A stretch of 64,000 nucleotides of DNA from Mycolicibacterium agri (GCF_002553505.1 NZ_PDCP01000017.1:43115-107114); one strand, 5' to 3'. Shown: positions 50,975 through 58,844, counted from the first letter of the stretch. The notes: a model not told the origin generated them from the letters alone. Numbers and translations are program-made.

Positions 50975-52015
50975 ACTTGGTTGTCTTTGTTCCTCTTGCC
51001 GACGCTCATCGATGTCGCGCCTGACGCGGTTGCACAAGCCGGCGTTTGCCACCTAGAACATGTTCGGCGCCGCATGGTTCCGCCGGTCAAGGTCATTTAT
51101 TTACGCCATTGCAGGTTTTTGTCAGCAGGGGCGCGCGATCATGAGTGCTCCGCTCGTCGCACATCGGCGAACAGGCCCACTTGTCGTATGGCGGTACCGG
51201 CAAAACGTCAGGCGACTACGCAACATTCGTTCAGCTATCGACGTGAGCGCCGTCACAATTGACGGCAGCGTCGGTTTCTGGACTCTTGGCAGTTCGAGAG
51301 CCGGCGACCGCGAGCGCCGTCGCGGGTACGGCCCGCACGGGTTCTTGAGTCGCACCGCGAGCGTCGTCTCTCCATCAGCCAGTGCATGTCTGCCGCGACT
51401 CCTATTGCGATACACCGAGTTTCACCAATTCTTCGGTGGCGGCTCGACCGGCACCCGTTGGGCCGGAACGACCGGCGCGCGCGTCCCGGGTTCTCGTATC
51501 GCCGGTTTTCGCGTCCGGCGCTGCGGCGCGCACGGCGCATTTGATGCTCTTATTACGCAGCAAGTGGTTGTTAGCACGCGCAGCAATCCCTCGAGTTCCG
51601 TCCTATTCGCCTGGTTCAGCAGGGCGGACTCTTCCCTTTCTTGAATTTCTTACGAACGTCGCAAAAGGCAATTCTAATTTCTCTGCCGCGGCCACAGACG
51701 TTTATGGTCAGCTTTGAATTTAACCGCTCAAAGCGTTAGCTGACTCAACTTAGGTAGCACTAATCTCTCGACATAACCGCCGATATGTCAACTTCCAAGA
51801 GGACGTTGACGTGCGGATACACGACGTTGACAACCTCCAGCGGTAAATGTCGAGATCGACCGGAGGTAATTAACGGCATTTTTGTTTTAGCCGATTCGCC
51901 GGTTCCGCATTTGGGTAGCCCTGCATTGCGAGTCGTGGAGCTAGGAATGATCGGAAAGCGTCTCTTAGATTTTCAGCGCCGTACAGATACCTATATGGGA
52001 GAAGGAGAGTGGGAT
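50975..52015. other. ~1-kb gap upstream of the gas-vesicle block, no confident gene
   Basis: Several 60-190-codon frames are open here on both strands, but none shows recognisable sequence, a good ribosome binding site or a family feature; the longest (51060-51644, +) looks random. Parts (51540-51990) are clearly less GC-rich than the rest of the window. A direct repeat GACGTTGAC occurs at 51802-51810 and 51823-51831, 21 bp apart, and TTGACA lies at 51827-51832. AAGGAG precedes the first gene. This is probably the promoter/leader of the gas-vesicle block plus decayed or foreign DNA. Confidence 0.5.
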
Positions 52016-52696
52016 ATGTCCAACGGAGCGAAAGTCGCTTTGGCCGTCGGGGCCGGCTATATGCTTGGAAGAACCCGCAAGATGCGGTTGGCCCTCATGC
52101 TGGCGGCGGCCGGAGTGACGGGGAAGTTCCCCACGACCCCGACCGCTCTTGTGGCGCAGGGGTTGAAGTCTCTTGGCGCGAACGCCGACGTCACCCAGTT
52201 GACCGAGCAGCTTCGCGGCGAACTGCTCAATGCGGGTAGAGCCGCCGCGCTGACAGCGGCGACGAGTCAGATCGACGCGCTCAACAACAGGCTGCAGGGC
52301 GTGACGTCCGCCGTCGGCGCGGACGAGGCGCTCGACGGCGTCGGCGGAGCGGTGGGCAAGGTCAGTCGGCGACGGGCACGCTCCGAGGACGACGAGTACC
52401 TCGATGAGGATGAGGACTACGGCGGACCGGATGAGGACGACGAACCACTCGACGTCGACGAGGTCGACGACTACGACGACGAAGACGACGTCGACGAGGA
52501 TGATTCCGCCTTCGACGAGTCCGATGAAGACGACGCGGATTTCGACGACGAAGACGTCGATGAGGACGAGCCCGAGGAGGCCCCCGAACCCCCGGTGACT
52601 CGGCGGCGGACGGCCCGGCGGCCCAGTGCGCCACGGAAATCGGCACGAACGACGAAGCGCACCGCTGCGCGGTCAACTGCACGGCGAGGACGGTGA
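52016..52696 (+). CDS. Charge-block protein at head of gas-vesicle operon
   Basis: A 226-residue protein I do not recognise beyond its association with actinobacterial gvp genes. A short hydrophobic/Gly N-terminus (KVALAVGAGYMLGR, MRLALMLAAAGVTG) is followed by a helical region (TQLTEQLRGELLNAGRAAALTA), a ~70-residue almost pure Asp/Glu block (~residues 123-190) and a 32-residue Arg/Lys/Thr/Ala tail like a histone H1 terminus. ATG 52016 has AAGGAG 8 nt upstream; the frame is open to 51785 without support. GTGA overlaps the next gene. A scaffold or condensate-forming role is conceivable (inference). Confidence 0.75.
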   Translation: MSNGAKVALAVGAGYMLGRTRKMRLALMLAAAGVTGKFPTTPTALVAQGLKSLGANADVTQLTEQLRGELLNAGRAAALTAATSQIDALNNRLQGVTSAVGADEALDGVGGAVGKVSRRRARSEDDEYLDEDEDYGGPDEDDEPLDVDEVDDYDDEDDVDEDDSAFDESDEDDADFDDEDVDEDEPEEAPEPPVTRRRTARRPSAPRKSARTTKRTAARSTARRGR

Positions 52697-53835
52697 GAAC
52701 GATGACGCAGGCAGTAAAAGGGGCGAAACGCCAAGCGGGTCGCGCCACCAATCAAGCCGGTAAGCAAGCACAGAATGCGGCGCCCGCCAGCCCACTGCAG
52801 GCCTCCCTGCAGCAGCTCGCGGGGACGGTCACCAACCGCGCCATGTCGTCGCTCTCGAACGGCTTGGGCAGTGCCACCACTCGCCTAACCGACTATGCGG
52901 AAAGCGACGGGGGAAAGGGATTTCTGTCGGCGATCACCGGCCTGGAGGACGTGTCATCACCCGTCAAGTCCATGGTCAAGAAGGGACTTGGCGATGCCGG
53001 TAGCAAGGTGAAGGACGCCGCAGGATCGCTGTTCGGCGGCAAGGGCAAAGGCGGTGGCGGCAAGAAGTCGAAGGTCACCAACATCGTCGAACACATCGAC
53101 ATGGGCGCACCTGTCGACCTTGTCTACCGCCAGTGGACGCAATTCGCGGACTGGCCGAAATTCATGAAGAAACTCGAGCAGGTCGAGCAGGTGTCCGACG
53201 AGAAGATGCAGTGGAAGGCGCAGGTGTTCTGGTCGCACCGGACCTGGGAATCGACCATCCTCGAGCAGGTCCCGAACGAGCGGATCGTGTGGCGCTCGAA
53301 GGGCCAGAAAGGCCATATCGACGGGGCGGTCACCTTCCACGAGCTGGCACCCAACCTCACCCGCGTCGTGGTCGTCCTGGAATACCACCCGCAGGGCTTC
53401 TTCGAACGGACCGGCAACCTGTGGCGGGCCCAAGGTCGACGCGTTCGTTTGGAGCTCAAGCATTTCCAGCGGCAATTGATGACGGATGCGCTGCTGCACC
53501 CCGACGACATCGAGGGTTGGCAGGGCGAGATCCGCGACGGTGAAGTCGTCGAGAACTCGTCCGACGAAGACGACGACAGCGACGAAAGCGACGAAAGCGA
53601 GGAAGACGACACGTCATCGTCAGCCGAGTCGAACGGCAAGCAACGACGCACGAGCACTCAACGGACCGCCAAGTCGGCGGCCGCGCGCAAGTCGAGCGGG
53701 TCTGACTCAGCCCGGACGGCGACCAAGACCGCGCCGGCTCGCAAGACCGGTGGATCCGCGTCCAGCCGAAGCAGTTCGAGCCGCACCGGTTCCGGCCGTC
53801 GTGCCGCCGCAGCCAAGTCGAGGAGCCGATCATGA
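52693..53835 (+). CDS. SRPBCC-domain protein of the gas-vesicle operon, with acidic-basic tail
   Basis: A 380-residue protein: low-complexity Gln/Ala/Lys N-terminus, helical region, a Gly/Lys linker ([13 protein letters not shown]), then an SRPBCC domain (~residues 128-270; [37 protein letters not shown], ...[16 protein letters not shown]), an acidic Ser/Asp/Glu stretch ([13 protein letters not shown]) and an ~80-residue Ser/Ala/Arg/Lys tail. SRPBCC proteins occur in other actinobacterial gvp clusters, role unknown. GTG 52693 overlaps the previous stop; ATG 52702 is equally possible. The stop overlaps gvpA by 4 bp. Confidence 0.8.
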   Translation: MRTMTQAVKGAKRQAGRATNQAGKQAQNAAPASPLQASLQQLAGTVTNRAMSSLSNGLGSATTRLTDYAESDGGKGFLSAITGLEDVSSPVKSMVKKGLGDAGSKVKDAAGSLFGGKGKGGGGKKSKVTNIVEHIDMGAPVDLVYRQWTQFADWPKFMKKLEQVEQVSDEKMQWKAQVFWSHRTWESTILEQVPNERIVWRSKGQKGHIDGAVTFHELAPNLTRVVVVLEYHPQGFFERTGNLWRAQGRRVRLELKHFQRQLMTDALLHPDDIEGWQGEIRDGEVVENSSDEDDDSDESDESEEDDTSSSAESNGKQRRTSTQRTAKSAAARKSSGSDSARTATKTAPARKTGGSASSRSSSSRTGSGRRAAAAKSRSRS

Positions 53836-54245
53836 CAACAGCAGTACAACCCGCTTCCGGTGCCAACGGCCCAGCCGGCGGCCCGAGTTCGAGCGGCCTG
53901 GCCGACGTCATCGACACCATCCTGGACAAGGGTCTGGTCCTCGATGCCTACGTACGGGTCTCACTCGTGGGGATTGAGCTGCTGACGATCGACGCGCGAG
54001 TCGTCATCGCCAGCGTTGACACCTATCTCCGGTTCGCGGAGGCGGTCAACCGGCTCGACATCGCGAAAGAGGATCCGAAATCCGGCCTGCCGGAGATCGT
54101 GGACGACGTCACATCCGGCGCAGCCGAAAGCAAGACCAAGGGCGTGCTCGACGCCGCAGGCGACAAGCTCGGCGAAATTCTCAATCCGGAGGAGGAGCCG
54201 GAACGGAAGAGGACTCGTGTTCGCAGCAGGCGGGAGGACCGATGA
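53832..54245 (+). CDS. gvpA: Gas vesicle structural protein GvpA
   Basis: A 137-residue major gas-vesicle shell protein. The core (residues ~22-75) reads [45 protein letters not shown], matching the helix-strand-strand-helix of GvpA that assembles into ribs. A ~60-residue C-terminal extension, acidic then basic ([18 protein letters not shown]), is longer than in cyanobacterial GvpA. Genes on both sides overlap by 4 bp. Shell protein presence with all accessory genes makes gas-vesicle production plausible. Confidence 0.93.
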   Translation: MTTAVQPASGANGPAGGPSSSGLADVIDTILDKGLVLDAYVRVSLVGIELLTIDARVVIASVDTYLRFAEAVNRLDIAKEDPKSGLPEIVDDVTSGAAESKTKGVLDAAGDKLGEILNPEEEPERKRTRVRSRREDR

Positions 54246-55030
54246 GCACAGCGCAAGAGACGGAGACTCGCTCGGAGAGCAAGACCGCCGTCTACGTGTA
54301 CGGGATCGTGCCGGGAGACGTGGAAGTGCAGAAGAACGCCAAAGGCGTTGGCGAGCCGCCTGCCACGGTCGACATCATCCATGAAGGTGATATCGCCGCA
54401 CTGGTCAGTGAGGTACCGCTCGATCAGCCGCTCGGAAGACCAGAGGATCTGCAGGCCCATGCGCAGTTACTCGACGGCACAGCGAGCGTGGCTCCGGTTC
54501 TGCCGTTGCGGTTCGGCGCCGTGATGACCGACGCCGATTCCGTGGCCGACGAGCTGCTGCAAGCCCATCACGACGAATTCGCGGCGGCGCTGGAACAACT
54601 GGAAGGCCTGGCCGAATACATCATCAAGGGCCGCTATAACGAGAAAGAGTTTCTCTCGCAACTGCTTTCCCAGGACCGGCAGGCTGCGCAGCTTCGCGAC
54701 GACATCCAGAACAAGCCGAAAGATGCGTCCCGAAACTCGCAAATCGCGCTCGGCGAGCTCATCGCCAACGTCATCGAGCAGCAACGCGCAGCCCACACCA
54801 ACGAGGTCATCGAAGTTCTCGGTGAGCTTGCCGCCCAGGTGAACCCGCGCGACCCGACGCACGAATGGGACGCCGTGCACCTCGCGATGCTCGCCGAGGT
54901 CGAGCGGCAGGCCGACCTCGAAGATGTCGTCAAGCGGCTCAACGAAGAGTGGCGCGACCTGATCAGCGTGCGGTTGCTGGGTCCGCTTGCGCCGTATGAC
55001 TTCGTCGTCGCTGCCAAGCCTGGGGGTTGA
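54242..55030 (+). CDS. gvpF: Gas vesicle protein GvpF (GvpF/L family)
   Basis: A 262-residue GvpF/L-family protein: [11 protein letters not shown] at the N-terminus, a ferredoxin-like domain, [15 protein letters not shown] and a second domain ending [11 protein letters not shown], the family's closing motif. GvpF binds GvpA and is needed at early assembly as chaperone or nucleator. Start overlaps gvpA (ATGA) and end overlaps/abuts gvpG. This is the larger and more typical of two GvpF/L paralogues here. Confidence 0.92.
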   Translation: MSTAQETETRSESKTAVYVYGIVPGDVEVQKNAKGVGEPPATVDIIHEGDIAALVSEVPLDQPLGRPEDLQAHAQLLDGTASVAPVLPLRFGAVMTDADSVADELLQAHHDEFAAALEQLEGLAEYIIKGRYNEKEFLSQLLSQDRQAAQLRDDIQNKPKDASRNSQIALGELIANVIEQQRAAHTNEVIEVLGELAAQVNPRDPTHEWDAVHLAMLAEVERQADLEDVVKRLNEEWRDLISVRLLGPLAPYDFVVAAKPGG

Positions 55031-55032
55031 GC

Positions 55033-55290
55033 GTGGGGTTGTTTTCCGGCATCGCCAAATTGCCACTCGCTCCGGTGCGCAGCGTCGTGGCGCTTGCGGA
55101 AGTCATTCAGCGCCAGGTCGAGCAGGAGATGCGCAATCCCGCGAACACGAGGCGCCAACTGGAGGCCCTCGAGGAGGCGCGCGAGCGCGGCGAGATCACG
55201 CCTGAAGAGGAACGCGAGATGCAGCAGGAGATCCTCGAGACCCGAGTTGCTCCTAAGGCGGAGACCGACGTTCCGCCGGATACGAGGTGA
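55033..55290 (+). CDS. gvpG: Gas vesicle protein GvpG
   Basis: An 85-residue small assembly protein with the GvpG signature: (V/M)GLFSGIAKLPLAPVRSVVALAEVIQRQ followed by a charged helix (RRQLEALEEARERGEITPEEEREM). GvpG is an essential accessory thought to act with GvpF/L. I take GTG 55033 since family members begin MGL; TTG 55027, overlapping the gvpF stop, is the alternative. Its stop overlaps gvpO by 4 bp. Confidence 0.9.
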   Translation: MGLFSGIAKLPLAPVRSVVALAEVIQRQVEQEMRNPANTRRQLEALEEARERGEITPEEEREMQQEILETRVAPKAETDVPPDTR

Positions 55291-55616
55291 GGAAGATGAC
55301 ACAACGCACCCGATCGCGGTCGCGGCCCGATCCTGATGGAGAGGAGCCGTTGACGGCGCGGGAAGCAGTCGCACTGGTTCGGGAGTACATCACCGAGATG
55401 ACCGAGGCGGAACCGGCCCGCATGACGTCGGCGGCGCCGACCGACGAGGGCGGCTGGATCATCGAGGTCGAGACAGTCGAGGACCGCCGCATCCCATCGT
55501 CGGCCGACATTCTCGCGCTCTACGAAGTGGAGCTCGATTCGAACGGAGAGATGTTGGCCTACCACAGAACTCGCCGCTACATGCGCGGCCAGACCGGCGA
55601 TGGTGGTGGCGCGTAG
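55287..55616 (+). CDS. gvpO: Gas vesicle protein GvpO
   Basis: A 109-residue protein of the GvpO family: after a basic lead (TQRTRSRSRPDPDGEEP) the domain runs LTAREAVALVREYITEMTEAEP...EGGWIIEVETVEDRRIPSSADILALYEVELDSNGEMLAYHRTRRYMRG, with the conserved WxxxVE and LAxYEVxLDxxGxxxxYxRxxRY. GvpO is required for vesicle formation in haloarchaea and actinobacteria; mechanism unknown. GTG 55287 forms GTGA with gvpG; ATG 55296 is possible. Confidence 0.91.
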   Translation: MRKMTQRTRSRSRPDPDGEEPLTAREAVALVREYITEMTEAEPARMTSAAPTDEGGWIIEVETVEDRRIPSSADILALYEVELDSNGEMLAYHRTRRYMRGQTGDGGGA

Positions 55617-55990
55617 TGACACTTTCTCCCAATGACGACTTCTCACCGGTTCAACGGGTGGGCGGTCAGGCGGCGTCTGGTGGCACGAACCTCGCCGACA
55701 TTCTGGAGCGGGTTCTCGACACCGGCATCGTCATCGCCGGCGACATCCGGGTCAATCTCCTCGATATCGAACTGTTGACAATCAAGTTGCGGTTGGTCGT
55801 CGCGTCACTGGAGACGGCCAAAGAAGCCGGAATCGATTGGTGGGAAAACGATCCGTGGCTCAGCGGTAAGAGTTCGCGGCTGCAGATGGAAAACGAGCGG
55901 CTGCGCGAGCGGATCGAAGAGCTCGAAGCGGGTAACGGGCAGCGGCCAGCGCTGCGAGGCAAGACCACGGAGTACGAGGATGCCGACTGA
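55616..55990 (+). CDS. gvpJ: Gas vesicle protein GvpJ (GvpA family)
   Basis: A 124-residue GvpA-family minor protein. The core NLADILERVLDTGIVIAGDIRVNLLDIELLTIKLRLVVASLETAKEAGIDWW resembles GvpA but continues into DPWLS and a helical coiled-coil (ENERLRERIEELE), as in GvpJ. Minor GvpA-like proteins nucleate or cap the cone. GTG 55616 shares a base with the gvpO stop (TAGTG), and its end overlaps gvpL by 11 bp. Confidence 0.88.
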   Translation: MTLSPNDDFSPVQRVGGQAASGGTNLADILERVLDTGIVIAGDIRVNLLDIELLTIKLRLVVASLETAKEAGIDWWENDPWLSGKSSRLQMENERLRERIEELEAGNGQRPALRGKTTEYEDAD

Positions 55991-56759
55991 AGGTGTCTGG
56001 GCATACGCGGTGGTCGGCGGTGAGGATGCGGGGCCGCGCATCGCCGGATTGCACGGTGTGGCAGGCGAACCCGTACGGGTGGTCTGGCATGCTGACATCG
56101 CCGCGGTGGTCGGCACCGTCGGCCTGGATCAGTTCGGCGAGGACGCACTGCGCCGCAACCTCGAGGACCTCGACTGGTTGGCCGCCACCGCGAGGGCGCA
56201 CGACGCGGTGATCTCCGCGATCGCCCGGTTCGGGCCGGTGGTGCCCATGCGCATGGCGACCGTCTACCTCGACGACACCCGAGTGGCACATCTGCTGCAG
56301 ACCAGACGGGACGACTTCGCCGCAGCACTTCGTCATGTGACAGGGCGGGCTGAGCTCGGGGTCAAGGCCTACGCCGATCCCGAAATCGTCGCCGGAGCGC
56401 AGGAGTCGGTACCCGCCGGTGAAAAACTGTCCGGCACGGCGTATCTGATGCGTCGACGGCGTGCCCTCACCGCACGGGAGGACGCCTTCCGCGTCGCGTC
56501 GCAGCACGCCGAGCGGATCCACGCCGAACTGCTCGCTCACGCCGTCGACGGAAAACGCAAGCCGGCCAGCGACCGCGCCCTGTCCGGCCGCAGCGACTGG
56601 ACGGTGCTGAACGGCACGTATCTGGTGAACGTCGACGACATCGACTCCTTCACTGAGGTCGCCGACGCGCTCGATCGCGACATCCCCGGTATCGATGTCG
56701 AGGTGACGGGCCCGTGGCCGCCCTACTCGTTCGCCGGCGACGTCGTCACCCAGGACTGA
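55980..56759 (+). CDS. gvpL: Gas vesicle protein GvpL (GvpF/L family)
   Basis: A 259-residue second GvpF/L protein: VWAYAVVGGEDAG at the start, ARFGPVVPMRMATVY in the middle, and VEVTGPWPPYSFAG at the end, the family's canonical terminus. It should interact with several Gvp proteins as an assembly hub. It overlaps gvpJ by 11 bp and lies 1 bp before gvpS. Divergence from GvpF (different loops, shorter insert) supports the L assignment. Confidence 0.9.
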   Translation: MPTEGVWAYAVVGGEDAGPRIAGLHGVAGEPVRVVWHADIAAVVGTVGLDQFGEDALRRNLEDLDWLAATARAHDAVISAIARFGPVVPMRMATVYLDDTRVAHLLQTRRDDFAAALRHVTGRAELGVKAYADPEIVAGAQESVPAGEKLSGTAYLMRRRRALTAREDAFRVASQHAERIHAELLAHAVDGKRKPASDRALSGRSDWTVLNGTYLVNVDDIDSFTEVADALDRDIPGIDVEVTGPWPPYSFAGDVVTQD

Positions 56760-56760
56760 C

Positions 56761-56955
56761 ATGCTGCCTGCCGACAACAACCGGGAAGTCGCGTTGGTCG
56801 ACCTGCTCGACCGCGTGCTGGCCGGCGGCGTCGTCATCAGCGGCGACATCACGCTGTCCATCGCCGACGTCGACCTTGTGGTGATCTCGCTGCGCACCCT
56901 CGTCTCGTCCGTCGGATCGTTGCTCGCCGATCTCGACCTGGAGGACACCGGATGA
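56761..56955 (+). CDS. gvpS: Gas vesicle GvpS-like minor protein (GvpA family)
   Basis: A 64-residue minimal GvpA-family protein: VALVDLLDRVLAGGVVISGDITLSIADVDLVVISLRTLVSSV, with Asp replacing several core hydrophobic positions. In the Streptomyces order (…J-L-S-K) the protein between L and K is called GvpS; GvpM is the alternative name. It probably serves as a minor shell or tip component. ATG 56761 is 1 bp after the gvpL stop, and it overlaps gvpK by 4 bp. Confidence 0.85.
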   Translation: MLPADNNREVALVDLLDRVLAGGVVISGDITLSIADVDLVVISLRTLVSSVGSLLADLDLEDTG

Positions 56956-57239
56956 CCGCGCCGCGGCACCGCATCAACGCCGATCCCGCGACCGTCGAAC
57001 GCGGTCTGGCCAGCCTGGTGCTGACGTTGATCGAGCTACTGCGCCAGCTGATGGAACGTCAGGCGATCCGAAGGGTCGACCACGGCGACCTCAGCGATGA
57101 ACAGGTCGAGCGCATCGGCACCACGCTGATGTTGTTGGAAGAGAAGATGACTGAGCTTCGCGAGCATTTCGGGCTCGAACCCGAAGACCTCAACATCGAC
57201 CTGGGCCCGCTCGGGCCGCTGTTGTCCAACGACCGCTGA
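56952..57239 (+). CDS. gvpK: Gas vesicle protein GvpK
   Basis: A 95-residue GvpK: RGLASLVLTLIELLRQLMERQAIRRVDHGDLSDEQVERIGTTLMLLEEKMTELREHFGL is the family's two-helix core, ending in DLNIDLGPLGPLL. It is an accessory of gas-vesicle assembly with unresolved mechanism. ATG 56952 overlaps gvpS (ATGA). It is the last gene of the block; its stop is 7 bp from the convergent SRPBCC gene. Confidence 0.92.
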   Translation: MTAPRHRINADPATVERGLASLVLTLIELLRQLMERQAIRRVDHGDLSDEQVERIGTTLMLLEEKMTELREHFGLEPEDLNIDLGPLGPLLSNDR

Positions 57240-57246
57240 GCGACGG

Positions 57247-57687
57247 CTATTTGGCGGCCAGCTGTTCGGCGCGCGTCTTGAGGTTGTCGGCGAGGTAGTC
57301 GAGTGTGTCGGAGATCGCCTTCTTCACCATCGTCTTCGGGATGGACAGCTTGGTTTCCACTTCGAGGTCCACGGTCAGCAGCGAGGTCGATCCGATCGGC
57401 ACCACCGAGAACTTCTGCTCCTGCTTGGCGAAGTGGTCGCCCTGCTGAAGCACCGTGTAGATCTGGTTGGGGCCCGGGTAGTAGACGGCCGTGATGAACG
57501 TGCCCGACTGCCCCTGCACCACCACGTCGAGGCGAAGCTGGCTGGGCCGCCCGTCGTTGTAGCGGGCCAGCACCCAGCAGCCCTTGATCTCCTCGTTCCA
57601 CTCGGGATACTTCTCGAAGTCCGCGACGATGCCCATGATCGCCTCTGCGGACGCGTCGACCTCAACGGTCTTGCTCACCAACGGCAT
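57247..57687 (-). CDS. SRPBCC family protein (Rv0164/TB18.5-like)
   Basis: A 146-residue SRPBCC protein: VSKTVEVDASAEAIMGIVADFEKYPEWNEEIKGC at the N-terminus and ETKLSIPKTMVKKAISDTLDYLADNLKTRAEQL helix at the C-terminus. It corresponds in size and place to the conserved TB18.5 (Rv0164), of unknown function. ATG 57687 shares one base with the TetR stop (TAATG), so the pair are coupled. The much longer open frame upstream is the antisense/other-frame shadow of the TetR gene. Confidence 0.85.
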   Translation of the reverse strand: MPLVSKTVEVDASAEAIMGIVADFEKYPEWNEEIKGCWVLARYNDGRPSQLRLDVVVQGQSGTFITAVYYPGPNQIYTVLQQGDHFAKQEQKFSVVPIGSTSLLTVDLEVETKLSIPKTMVKKAISDTLDYLADNLKTRAEQLAAK

Positions 57688-58343
57688 TACTGTGCAGCCT
57701 TCTCCGCGTCGTCTACGTCGATGCCAAGCGGCGACTGAGCCCGCACCGTCTCGTCGCGGATCAGCCCGCGCAGCAGCGCAGTGCTGAACTCGGCGGCGAT
57801 CTCCTGCGCGGTGCGACGGCCCTGCGGGCGCAGCCAGCGATACGAGCCTAGCGTCATCCCGATGTAGCCCAGCGCGAGCACATGGGAGTCGCAGTCGTAG
57901 AACTCGCCGCTGGCGATGCCGCGGTCGATGACGTCGCGCACGTGCTCGTAGACCTGGGTTTCCTTCTCGCGGATGTAGGCCACCTGCTCCTCGGTGAACC
58001 ACTCCGTGATGTAGGGCCCCTCCTGGAAGTAGACCGCGGCGCGTTCCACGTCGCTGGCGATGCCCACCAGGAGCCTGCGGGTGAAGTGGTAGATGGTCTC
58101 GCGCGCCGACGCGGACGGGTCGTCGTGCAGGGCCCCGACGGTGAAGTCGGCGGCGGTCTTGTAGATGTCGTAGAGGATCAGCGACTTGCTGGCGTAGTAG
58201 TGGTACACCGTCGCCTTGTTCAGGCCGACGGCCTCGGCCACGTCGTCCATCCGGGTGCCGTGGTAGCCCCTCGCGGCGAACAGCTTGGTGGCGACGGACA
58301 GCAATTCCTCGCGGCGCGACATTCCGTTCGGCGTATCCGACAT
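57687..58343 (-). CDS. TetR family transcriptional regulator (Rv0158-like)
   Basis: A 218-residue TetR regulator. HTH: RREELLSVATKLFAARGYHGTRMDDVAEAVGLNKATVYHYYASKSLILYDIY; ligand domain with REKETQVYEHVRDVIDRGIASGEF typical of KstR/FadR-like mycobacterial TetRs of lipid metabolism. It corresponds to Rv0158 between pntB and Rv0164. It is coupled to the SRPBCC gene (TAATG) and is likely autoregulated via the dyad near 58391. The ligand may be an acyl-CoA (inference). Confidence 0.87.
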   Translation of the reverse strand: MSDTPNGMSRREELLSVATKLFAARGYHGTRMDDVAEAVGLNKATVYHYYASKSLILYDIYKTAADFTVGALHDDPSASARETIYHFTRRLLVGIASDVERAAVYFQEGPYITEWFTEEQVAYIREKETQVYEHVRDVIDRGIASGEFYDCDSHVLALGYIGMTLGSYRWLRPQGRRTAQEIAAEFSTALLRGLIRDETVRAQSPLGIDVDDAEKAAQ

Positions 58344-58390
58344 TGCGACTCACTCTGCAGCAGGCCCGGACCGTCCGGGATTTAATCAAT

Positions 58391-58400
58391 CAACTGGTTG
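58391..58400. promoter_or_regulatory. Short dyad upstream of the TetR gene
   Basis: CAAC-TG-GTTG in the context ATCAATCAACTGGTTGG lies ~48 bp before the TetR start. It resembles the TCAAC/GTTGA dyad before mmpL (9325-9337) and is a candidate autoregulatory site. Confidence 0.4.
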
Positions 58401-58486
58401 GCCAGTCTAAGTGCAGAGGGTGTCTATGCCGACGCCGCGGGTCTAGACTTGCAAACGCATCGGCCGAACCGCGAGAGGGTGAGCTC

Positions 58487-58597
58487 ATGGATCCGAACCC
58501 TGATTATGACGCCAGTGATGAGCTCGAGTATGGCGCCAACTGGTTCGGCTGGATCCTTCGCGGCGTCTATCCACCGCCGGCGTATCCCCCGGTTTGA
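58487..58597 (+). CDS. 36-residue conserved-looking small protein (Rv0157A position)
   Basis: A 36-residue acidic-aromatic peptide: MDPNPDYDASDELEYG then ANWFGWILRGVYPPPAYPPV. AGAGGGTGAG precedes ATG 58487, and TAGACT at 58444-58449 could be its -10. I recall that M. tuberculosis annotates a similarly small protein (Rv0157A) between pntB and Rv0158; if so this is its equivalent. Function unknown. The Trp/Tyr/Pro C-terminus suggests membrane association or a binding peptide. Confidence 0.6.
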   Translation: MDPNPDYDASDELEYGANWFGWILRGVYPPPAYPPV

Positions 58598-58620
58598 TCG
58601 GTCGAGCTGAGCATCTACCG

Positions 58621-58662
58621 CCCTACCAGGTAGGCGGGTCTACCAGGGTCTACCAGGTAGGG
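58621..58662. terminator. Two CCTACC-A-GGTAGG dyads between convergent small genes
   Basis: CCTACCAGGTAGG (58622-58634) and CTACCAGGTAGG (58650-58661), with a third half-copy CTACCAGG between, form adjacent short hairpins between the + strand 36-aa gene and the - strand 49-aa gene. The second includes the stop codon of the latter. They could act as a bidirectional terminator; no T-tract is present. Confidence 0.4.
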
Positions 58663-58799
58663 CCGGTGAAATACCCGTCGAAGCGGATCCGCTGCTTGCG
58701 CAGCAGGTCGAGTTCGCCGTCGGCGGGAAGCGCTTTGATCGTCGACTCTTTCAGCGTGGGAGGCGCACCGTCCCGCACCTCGTCCGGAGTTGTTTGCAT
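58650..58799 (-). CDS. 49-residue small protein, unknown function
   Basis: ATG 58799 to TAG 58652-58650 encodes MQTTPDEVRDGAPPTLKEST...LDLLRKQRIRFDGYFTGPTW. The composition is protein-like, with GC-rich third positions, an amphipathic LDLLRKQRIRF helix and an aromatic end, and it is better than its shadow in another frame. No family is recognised; it could be an intact small protein or a C-terminal relic. Its 5' neighbour on the same strand stops at 58845. Confidence 0.5.
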   Translation of the reverse strand: MQTTPDEVRDGAPPTLKESTIKALPADGELDLLRKQRIRFDGYFTGPTW

Positions 58800-58844
58800 A
58801 AAGCAATCGTTTCCGGTCCGCGGTGCGGGGACGTAAGTAGACGA

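Noticed and set aside
51060..51644. 194-codon open frame upstream of the gvp operon
   Set aside because: Sequence is low-information, with no motif, no ribosome binding site, and competing frames open on both strands; treated as non-coding.
51884..51917. SigF-type promoter (GTTT...GGGTA) before gvp operon
   Set aside because: The two boxes exist but are 25 bp apart; 15-17 bp is expected.
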